Source of the DNA: an uncultured Oscillospiraceae bacterium
GTDB taxonomy: Bacteria > Bacillota > Clostridia > Oscillospirales > Oscillospiraceae
Direction: 5' to 3'
DNA: 16,114 bases
NCBI GenBank assembly: GCA_905205085.1
Contig: CAJLCG010000049.1
Coordinates: 1 to 16,114, forward strand
The position numbers and the translations under genes were made by a program. The notes beneath the pieces are model-generated. The model had not been told where the DNA came from. It made no database searches and saw only the letters and a list, made by a program, of their open reading frames with translations. Shown here in pieces: positions 11,744-16,114 of this stretch. Every line of letters begins with the position of its first letter. Position 1 is the stretch's first letter.

Positions 11744-11820
11744 ATCCCTACGGCGGCATGATCCGCATCAGGTTTCTGGGTCGAAGCCGAACTTCCTCTC
11801 AGCGCTCACGCGCTCCCCAT
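11744..11820 (-). promoter_or_regulatory. TPP riboswitch (canonical), thiW-thiM-thiE leader
   Basis: On the minus strand the THI-box elements occur in order: GGGGAGCGC, GCTGAGAGG, CGACCC, ACCTGATGCGGATCATGCC and CGTAGGGA. The first and third pair as P2, GCGG/CCGC forms the P5 arm, and the ATCAT loop contacts the diphosphate. It senses thiamine diphosphate and turns the salvage operon off through the terminator 3' of it. Confidence 0.95.
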
Positions 11821-11868
11821 TGTATTTTCCGTTGGAAGGGTGTCCCGATCCACGACCGGAACGGGTTT

Positions 11869-11897
11869 ATTATCCACCCCCCGCCCCTCTTTGTCAA
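11869..11897 (-). promoter_or_regulatory. Promoter of the thiW operon
   Basis: On the minus strand a perfect TTGACA (11897-11892), a 17-base GC-rich spacer and GATAAT (11874-11869) form a good sigma-A promoter, about 45 bases before the TPP aptamer. It overlaps a GC-rich inverted repeat (AGAGGGGCGGGG with CCCCGCCTCT) behind the HAD gene. The leader from here to thiW is about 435 bases, unusually long for a single TPP riboswitch. Confidence 0.75.
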
Positions 11898-11926
11898 TCC
11901 CCATTTGAGAGGCGGGGAGGTGATAC

Positions 11927-12733
11927 TCAATATTTTCGGTCCAGGATCTCCACAATGTCGCCGATGACGCCCTCGTCACAGTGGCACAGCAGCTTGGCCC
12001 CCCAGTCCTTGACCTCCTGGGCACAGTTGGCCGGTGCGAAGGGAATGGCAGACAGGGCCATCATGGGAATGTCGTTCTGGTTGTCTCCCACGCAGTAGAG
12101 GTTGTCCCGCTCCACCCCCAGCATATCGATGAGCCGCTGCACCATGCCGCCCTTGTTGCAGCCCCGGCGGGTGATCTCCAGGTAGTAGCGGTTGGAGAAG
12201 ATGGCCTCGTACCGCTCCGGGCAGTGCTCCTCCAGCCAGGCACGGGCCATCAGCAGCTGGTCATACTCCTGCTGGACGATGATCTTGTTCCAGGGGGTGG
12301 GCATGTCCGAAATGGGGCATACGGTATACTCGGTGCCCACCTTGGCCATGTGGCCGTAGGTGACGGCATTGGGACGGAAGACATAGATGTCCTCTCCGTG
12401 GTATGCCTCCATGCCCAGGGAGGGGATGGCGTCCATGAGGGCCTGGAAGTCCTGGGGCGCCCGGGGGTCCAGCTGGGTCTCCACCAGCATAGTCTGCTTA
12501 TGGAAATCATAGATGGCCGAGCCGTTGGACAGCACCACCGGAGCATTGATGGGGGCCAGGTGAAAATAGGGGGCAAAGGTGGTGTAGGCCCGCCCGGTGG
12601 CCACAGTGAACCGTCCCCCCTCCTGCAGCCAGTAGTTGATGGCTGCCAGATTGCGGGGCGGTACCCGGTGGTGGGAATCGTATAAGGTATCGTCAAAGTC
12701 GCTGACCAGCAGCAGGCCGTCAAATTTACCCAT
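11927..12733 (-). CDS. Cof-type HAD phosphatase (268 aa)
   Basis: This is a cytoplasmic Mg-dependent phosphatase of the HAD superfamily, Cof (IIB) subfamily. Motif I is SDFDDTLYD (Asp12 and Asp14 catalytic), motif II is VVLSNGS, motif III is the lysine in CNKGGMVQ, and motif IV is GDNQNDIPMM. The C2-type cap lies between motifs II and III. It begins 31 bases after thiT stops, on the same strand, with a GAGAGG site and a CCCC-UUCG-GGGG hairpin in the gap. It is therefore most likely under the thiT TPP riboswitch. E. coli Cof cleaves HMP diphosphate, so a thiamine-related phosphate is a reasonable substrate guess; sequence alone does not settle it. Confidence 0.88.
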   Translation of the reverse strand: MGKFDGLLLVSDFDDTLYDSHHRVPPRNLAAINYWLQEGGRFTVATGRAYTTFAPYFHLAPINAPVVLSNGSAIYDFHKQTMLVETQLDPRAPQDFQALMDAIPSLGMEAYHGEDIYVFRPNAVTYGHMAKVGTEYTVCPISDMPTPWNKIIVQQEYDQLLMARAWLEEHCPERYEAIFSNRYYLEITRRGCNKGGMVQRLIDMLGVERDNLYCVGDNQNDIPMMALSAIPFAPANCAQEVKDWGAKLLCHCDEGVIGDIVEILDRKY

Positions 12734-12764
12734 GGGGGCCTCTCTTTCTTCGCCCCCGAAGGGG

Positions 12765-13370
12765 TCAGTTCAGGTCCTGGCCCTGGTAATACTTCTTCAG
12801 CGGACCGTAGGACAGCGCCGCCACCAGGGAGGTAATGATAATTTCCGGGATCATATAGCTGGCATTGTAGGCAATGGACCAGATGGGAGCGGCCCAGCCC
12901 AGCTCATTGGGCCACAGCACCTCCCAGACCACCACGCCGGAGACATAGTGGCAGCCAAGGCGCACCAAAAAAGTGAGCACGATGCCCAGCACCAGCTCCA
13001 GACGGGGATTGCCCAGCCGGCCCTTGAACATCCCGGCCAGTCCAATGACCGAGAAGGCCAGCACGTAGTCAAAGAGAATGATCAGCGTGGCAGTAGCTAC
13101 GCTGTCGGCGTACTGCACGTTCTGGATGCCCAGCACCATCTGCAGAAGGCTGTACACAAAGGCGGCAAACACGCCCCATTTGCAGCCGTACCGCCAGGAC
13201 AGGATCACCAGGGGCAGCATGGAGCACACGGTGACGCCGCCGCCCAGGGCCCAGGGTCCCTGGAAGGGGAACATACTCAGCACCGTGGCAATCGCCAGCA
13301 TCATGGCGCTCTCTACCAGGCGGCGCAGCCGGATGGACTGGGCGCGCCGGGTCACAGCAGTGGAATTCAT
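12765..13370 (-). CDS. thiT: ECF transporter S component for thiamine, ThiT/YuaJ (201 aa)
   Basis: ThiT binds thiamine in the membrane and delivers it through the shared ECF module. Six hydrophobic segments and the family motif GPWALGGGVTVCSMLPLVILSW are present, with W and Y residues along the later helices (WSIAYNASYMIPE) that form the thiamine pocket. Length matches B. subtilis YuaJ. The ATG at 13370 has a perfect AGGAGG eight bases ahead, directly after the riboswitch terminator. It is the first gene of a two-gene operon with the HAD phosphatase. The TPP riboswitch in its leader confirms the thiamine role. Confidence 0.92.
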   Translation of the reverse strand: MNSTAVTRRAQSIRLRRLVESAMMLAIATVLSMFPFQGPWALGGGVTVCSMLPLVILSWRYGCKWGVFAAFVYSLLQMVLGIQNVQYADSVATATLIILFDYVLAFSVIGLAGMFKGRLGNPRLELVLGIVLTFLVRLGCHYVSGVVVWEVLWPNELGWAAPIWSIAYNASYMIPEIIITSLVAALSYGPLKKYYQGQDLN

Positions 13371-13384
13371 ACTCGTTTCCTCCT

Positions 13385-13440
13385 AAAAAATGTTGTACCG
13401 CAACACATCCAAGCGGGTGCAGTGCGGTACGAAAGAAACG
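13385..13440 (-). terminator. Expression platform terminator of the thiT TPP riboswitch
   Basis: On the minus strand GTACCGCA (13440-13433) pairs with TGCGGTAC (13402-13395) around a loop of about 30 bases, and AACATTTTTT follows. The thiT Shine-Dalgarno starts at the very end of the T-run, so termination happens just before translation begins. Confidence 0.82.
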
Positions 13441-13460
13441 ACATGAGTCCACATTCCGTT

Positions 13461-13561
13461 CACTTCCTACGCCGGCATTACCCGGATCAGGTTTAAGGGA
13501 CCGAAGGCGGCCTATTCGCCTTTGCATCTCAGCCGGAAAAGCTTCCAGCGCCCCTGTGCTC
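13461..13561 (-). promoter_or_regulatory. TPP riboswitch, thiT leader
   Basis: On the minus strand CAGGGGCGC, GGCTGAGATG, GGTCCCTT, AACCTGATCCGGGTAATGCC and GGCGTAGGAAGTG follow in canonical order. CCGG/CCGG closes the P5 arm and GGGTAATGCC is the diphosphate site. A longer P3a hairpin (AAGGCG...CGCCTT) is inserted between the second and third blocks, which is common. It controls thiT and the HAD phosphatase. Confidence 0.95.
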
Positions 13562-13582
13562 GATTGTTATGCGGTCAAGTCT

Positions 13583-13611
13583 ATTTTATACCCCCCGCAG
13601 GGGGCTGTCAA
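13583..13611 (-). promoter_or_regulatory. Promoter of the thiT operon
   Basis: On the minus strand a perfect TTGACA (13611-13606), a 17-base spacer and TAAAAT (13588-13583) lie just before the aptamer. The spacer is itself a hairpin (GCCCCC-TGC-GGGGGG) that begins 14 bases after the dCMP deaminase stop and may double as its terminator. Confidence 0.75.
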
Positions 13612-13620
13612 GGCAGAGCC

Positions 13621-14106
13621 TTACTTATGCTGCTCCGGCAGGGAGTCGTCCTCCCGCACCCAGTCCTCCACGTGGACCACGCTGTACTCCCGGTCGGTGT
13701 TGCGGATGACCACCCGCTGGATGCCAGCGTTGATGATGAGCCGGCGGCACATGGAGCAGGAGGTGGCGTCGTGGAGCAGCTCCCCCGTCTTGGCCTCCCG
13801 GCCCGCCAGGTACAGGGTAGCACCCAGGGTGTCCCGCCGGGCGGCCGAGATGATGGCGTTCATCTCCGCGTGAACGGAACGGCACAGCTCATACCGCTCC
13901 CCGCTGGGCACGTTCATAGCCTCCCGGGTGCAGTAACCCAGGTCCATGCAGTTCTTCCGCCCACGGGGGGCGCCGTTATAGCCGGTGGAGACGATCTCAT
14001 CGTTCTTCACGATAATGGCCCCGTAGCACCGCCGCATACAGGTGGACCGCTCCAGCACGGTCTCGGCAATATCCAGATAGTAGTTTTCCTTATCAATACG
14101 CTTCAT
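13621..14106 (-). CDS. Deoxycytidylate (dCMP) deaminase (161 aa)
   Basis: The enzyme converts dCMP to dUMP and so feeds dTMP synthesis. Zinc ligands and the catalytic acid are His79 and Glu81 (SVHAEMNAI), with Cys117 and Cys120 (SCSMC). STGYNGAPRG (40-49) is the substrate loop of dCMP deaminases. Extra cysteines at 23, 27, 53 and 59 fit the second zinc site of ComEB-like proteins. The ATG at 14106 has GGGAGG nine bases ahead; the open frame upstream crosses the promoter. It is a single-gene unit between the thiT promoter and a divergent zinc-ribbon gene. Confidence 0.93.
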   Translation of the reverse strand: MKRIDKENYYLDIAETVLERSTCMRRCYGAIIVKNDEIVSTGYNGAPRGRKNCMDLGYCTREAMNVPSGERYELCRSVHAEMNAIISAARRDTLGATLYLAGREAKTGELLHDATSCSMCRRLIINAGIQRVVIRNTDREYSVVHVEDWVREDDSLPEQHK

Positions 14107-14135
14107 ACAGCGGTCCTCCCAGTTCATTTGGGAAA

Positions 14136-14164
14136 AGTATACCCTATTTTGTCCCCAGGCGCAA
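14136..14164 (-). promoter_or_regulatory. Promoter of the dCMP deaminase gene
   Basis: On the minus strand TTGCGC (14164-14159), a 17-base spacer and TATACT (14141-14136) precede the gene by 29 bases. The -10 is good and the -35 moderate. Confidence 0.6.
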
Positions 14165-14228
14165 GACAAATGCCCCCTTTTCTGTTGTTCTGGCAGGAAC
14201 AATTCACACTTTGTTTACGATTGATTTC

Positions 14229-14257
14229 TTGACGAGTTCATACTCTCGCGCTATCAT
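14229..14257 (+). promoter_or_regulatory. Promoter of the zinc-ribbon membrane protein gene
   Basis: TTGACG (14229-14234), a 17-base spacer and TATCAT (14252-14257) match sigma-A boxes at five of six positions each. A TTTCAAGA direct repeat follows in the 5' leader. Confidence 0.7.
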
Positions 14258-14323
14258 ATTTTCAAGATATTTCAAGAGAAAAAACCGCCCTCGCGCCTGT
14301 TTTCTCTACTTAGGAGGCTGCCT

Positions 14324-14719
14324 ATGATCCGCAACGCCATCCAGCGTTTTATGTACGGCCGCTACGGGACCGACCAACTCAACCTGGCTCTGCTGGTTTT
14401 GTACCTGGTCCTGTATCTGGTCTCCGCTCTGTTTCGGCTGGAGATCCTGTACTGGCTGTCCCTGGCGGTGCTTTTCCTTCTCCTGTTTCGTACCCTCTCC
14501 CGCAACGCCGCCCGCCGCCGGGCTGAAAATGCCAAGTTTCTCCAAGTGGCCGGCCCTGTGATGCGGTGGTGGCGCTTTCAGCGCACGGTACACCGGGACA
14601 AGGAACACCGCTACTTCAAATGCCCCAACTGCGGCCAACAGCTGCGGGTTCCCCGGGGTAAGGGAAAAATCACCGTCACCTGCCGCAGCTGCGGCGCCAG
14701 CTTTGAGGAGCGAAGCTGA
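14324..14719 (+). CDS. Small membrane protein with C-terminal zinc ribbon (131 aa)
   Basis: Two hydrophobic segments (about 19-37 and 41-57) are followed by a basic stretch (RNAARRRAENAK) and then a zinc ribbon. Its ligands are Cys100, Cys103, Cys120 and Cys123 (CPNCGQQL and CRSCGASF). Orientation by the positive-inside rule puts the ribbon in the cytoplasm. AGGAGG lies seven bases before ATG. It has its own promoter and terminator. I do not recognise a named family with a known role; similar small proteins are common and uncharacterised in Clostridia. DNA-, RNA- or protein-binding by the ribbon is possible. Confidence 0.82.
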   Translation: MIRNAIQRFMYGRYGTDQLNLALLVLYLVLYLVSALFRLEILYWLSLAVLFLLLFRTLSRNAARRRAENAKFLQVAGPVMRWWRFQRTVHRDKEHRYFKCPNCGQQLRVPRGKGKITVTCRSCGASFEERS

Positions 14720-14733
14720 CTTCTTCCCCGTCA

Positions 14734-14757
14734 GGCCGCCTTTGGGCGGCCTTTTTT
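14734..14757 (+). terminator. Rho-independent terminator after the zinc-ribbon gene
   Basis: GGCCGCC (14734-14740) pairs perfectly with GGCGGCC (14745-14751) around TTTG, followed by six T. Confidence 0.93.
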
Positions 14758-14800
14758 GCGCCCATCCACCGGATTTTCCATTTTGTTTTTTTGAAAAGTA

Positions 14801-14809
14801 TGTTATACT
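14801..14809 (+). promoter_or_regulatory. Extended -10 promoter of the FAD dehydrogenase gene
   Basis: TGTTATACT is an extended -10 element 61 bases before the start codon. No good -35 lies at the right distance (TTGTTT at 14783 would leave a 15-base spacer), which fits an extended -10 promoter in an AT-rich gap. Confidence 0.55.
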
Positions 14810-14870
14810 ATATTTTGTATGAACGGGGCATTTTGCCGCCGAAACAGAAGAAAATGTAAGGAGAACTTCC

Positions 14871-16114
14871 ATGAATGCCATGTACGATGTCGTGATTCTG
14901 GGCTGCGGCGAGGCGGGCATCTTTGCCGCCTATGAGCTGGCCCACAGCCGTCCTGACCTGAAGGTGCTGGCCCTGGACCAGGGCCGGGATATCTATCACC
15001 GCAGCTGCCCCATTGTGGCGGGCAAGGTCCGCGAGTGCATCCACTGTTCTGTGTGCGACACCATGTGCGGCTTTGGCGGCGCAGGCGCCTTCTCCGACGG
15101 CAAGTTCAACTTTACCACCCAGTTCGGCGGCTGGCTCACCGACTTTATGGACCCCAAGGTGGTCATGGACCTCATTGACTACGTGGACTCCATCAACGTC
15201 GCCCACGGGGCCACCACCCAGGTCTTCTCCACCCAGAGTGATGAGGCCAAGGCGCTGGCCCGGAAGGCCCTGGGCTATGACCTGCACCTCTTGCAGGCCC
15301 GCTGTAAGCACCTGGGCACCGAGAACAACCTGCGCATCCTCCAGAACATCTATGAGGGTCTCAAGGACATGCTGGAGTTCCGCTTCAACACCGCGGTGGA
15401 GCATATCGCCCAGGCCGACGGCGGCTTCTGCCTGACCCTGGCCGGCGGGGAGGAAGTGACCTGCAAGCGGCTTATTGCCGCCCCCGGCCGCTCGGGCGCT
15501 GAGTGGTTCTCCAACCAGTGCAAGCAGCTGGGACTGGAGCTGCTGAACAACCAGGTGGACATCGGCGTGCGGGTGGAGCTGCCCGCCACCGTCTTTGAGC
15601 ACATCACCGACGTGGTCTACGAGTCCAAGCTGGTCTACCGCACCAAGCAGTACGGCGACCAGGTGCGCACCTTCTGCATGAATCCCTACGGCCACGTGGT
15701 GGCCGAGAACGTGGAGGGCATCAACACCGTCAACGGCCACTCCTACGCCGACCCCTCCCTGCGCAGCGAGAACACCAACTTCGCCCTGCTGGTCTCCAAC
15801 CGCTTCACCCAGCCCTTCAACGAGCCCTACCGCTACGGCAAGCACATCGCCTCCCTGAGCAACATGCTGGCCGGCGGCGTGCTGGTGCAGCGCTTCGGCG
15901 ACCTGGTGGGAGGGCGGCGTACCAACGAGCACCGGATGAGCAAGTCCTTCACCCGGCCCACCCTCACCGCCGCCGTCCCCGGCGACCTGTCCCTGGCCCT
16001 GCCCAAGCGTCAGCTGGATGACATCATCGAGATGATCTACGTCCTGGACAAGATCGCCCCAGGCACCGCCAACTACGACACCCTGCTCTATGGCGCGGAG
16101 GTAAAGTTCTACTC
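14871..16114 (+). CDS. FAD-dependent dehydrogenase, COG2509 type (partial, 414 aa seen)
   Basis: The protein starts MNAMYDVVILGCGEAGIF, an FAD-binding Rossmann fold with G11, G13 and G16. Then follow a cysteine-rich stretch (Cys46, 56, 59, 62, 66) and GFGGAGAFSDGKFN, the signature of the uncharacterised FAD-dependent dehydrogenases of COG2509. RLIAAPGRSGAEW is a second nucleotide-site motif. The cysteine spacing might hold an iron-sulfur cluster or be redox active; that is inference. AAGGAG lies seven bases before ATG; a second ATG nine bases on is possible. The frame runs off the right edge with no stop. GC is high, with many CTG and GCC codons, as expected for a native, well expressed gene. 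Confidence 0.9.
   Translation, partial: MNAMYDVVILGCGEAGIFAAYELAHSRPDLKVLALDQGRDIYHRSCPIVAGKVRECIHCSVCDTMCGFGGAGAFSDGKFNFTTQFGGWLTDFMDPKVVMDLIDYVDSINVAHGATTQVFSTQSDEAKALARKALGYDLHLLQARCKHLGTENNLRILQNIYEGLKDMLEFRFNTAVEHIAQADGGFCLTLAGGEEVTCKRLIAAPGRSGAEWFSNQCKQLGLELLNNQVDIGVRVELPATVFEHITDVVYESKLVYRTKQYGDQVRTFCMNPYGHVVAENVEGINTVNGHSYADPSLRSENTNFALLVSNRFTQPFNEPYRYGKHIASLSNMLAGGVLVQRFGDLVGGRRTNEHRMSKSFTRPTLTAAVPGDLSLALPKRQLDDIIEMIYVLDKIAPGTANYDTLLYGAEVKFY

Noticed and set aside
10729..11967. A 412-codon open frame on the + strand, rich in His, Gln and Gly
   Set aside because: It is antisense to thiW and to the TPP riboswitch leader. Its skewed composition is what a high-GC gene gives in the wrong frame.
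14808..15932. A 374-codon open frame on the minus strand, rich in Val, Gly and His
   Set aside because: It is the shadow of the FAD-dependent dehydrogenase, which has a clear Rossmann motif, start and ribosome binding site on the + strand.
1..16114. CRISPR array, insertion sequence or transposase gene
   Set aside because: No regularly spaced repeats of CRISPR type and no transposase motif were seen on either strand. The only recombinase is the tyrosine integrase.

Overview
The window looks like a GC-rich gut member of the Clostridia (Oscillospiraceae, in the direction of Flavonifractor, Pseudoflavonifractor or Oscillibacter). The pointers are the Tn916/Tn1549-type integration module, the ThiT/ThiW thiamine transporters with TPP riboswitches, strong AGGAGG-type ribosome binding sites and the codon use. 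The genus is an inference; no rRNA is present.

Bases 1 to about 7085 are the right-hand part of an integrative and conjugative element (ICE), visibly lower in GC than what follows. In order it carries the end of a sensor histidine kinase, an FtsX-type ABC permease, its ATPase, a leader region with two terminators and a small ORF, a sigma-70-like factor, a Tn916-type HTH_16 protein, a GC-rich segment that looks like a stand-alone structured RNA, xis and a tyrosine integrase. The kinase and transporter look like a peptide- or antibiotic-sensing cargo. A palindromic repeat family occurs before, between and after the two ABC genes. The integrase reads towards the 3' end of an intact tRNA-Arg(CCU), the probable attachment site. 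A degenerate second tRNA-Arg(CCU) lies just upstream of it in the same transcription unit.

Bases 7400-9256 hold a three-gene LytTR regulatory system on the + strand. It has a LytTR DNA-binding protein, an eight-helix membrane protein with a DUF3021-like N-terminal half, and a four-helix membrane protein. The genes overlap by ATGA, and a bidirectional terminator ends the operon.

Bases 9255-13611 are a thiamine salvage region on the minus strand, in two TPP-riboswitch-controlled operons. thiT plus a Cof-type HAD phosphatase has one canonical TPP riboswitch and terminator. thiW-thiM-thiE has a promoter, a canonical TPP riboswitch and a terminator. About 200 nt further down the same leader is a second, divergent TPP-aptamer-like fold, followed by a hairpin that buries the thiW Shine-Dalgarno. 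No de novo thiamine gene (thiC, thiG) is in view, which fits uptake and salvage of thiazole and thiamine.

Bases 13621-16114 are housekeeping. They hold a dCMP deaminase (minus), a divergently transcribed small membrane zinc-ribbon protein (plus) and the 5' part of an FAD-dependent dehydrogenase (plus) that runs off the window.

Most novel candidates: the tandem variant TPP-like aptamer in the thiW leader, the putative ICE-encoded structured RNA at about 4853-5116, and the palindromic repeat family around the ABC genes.
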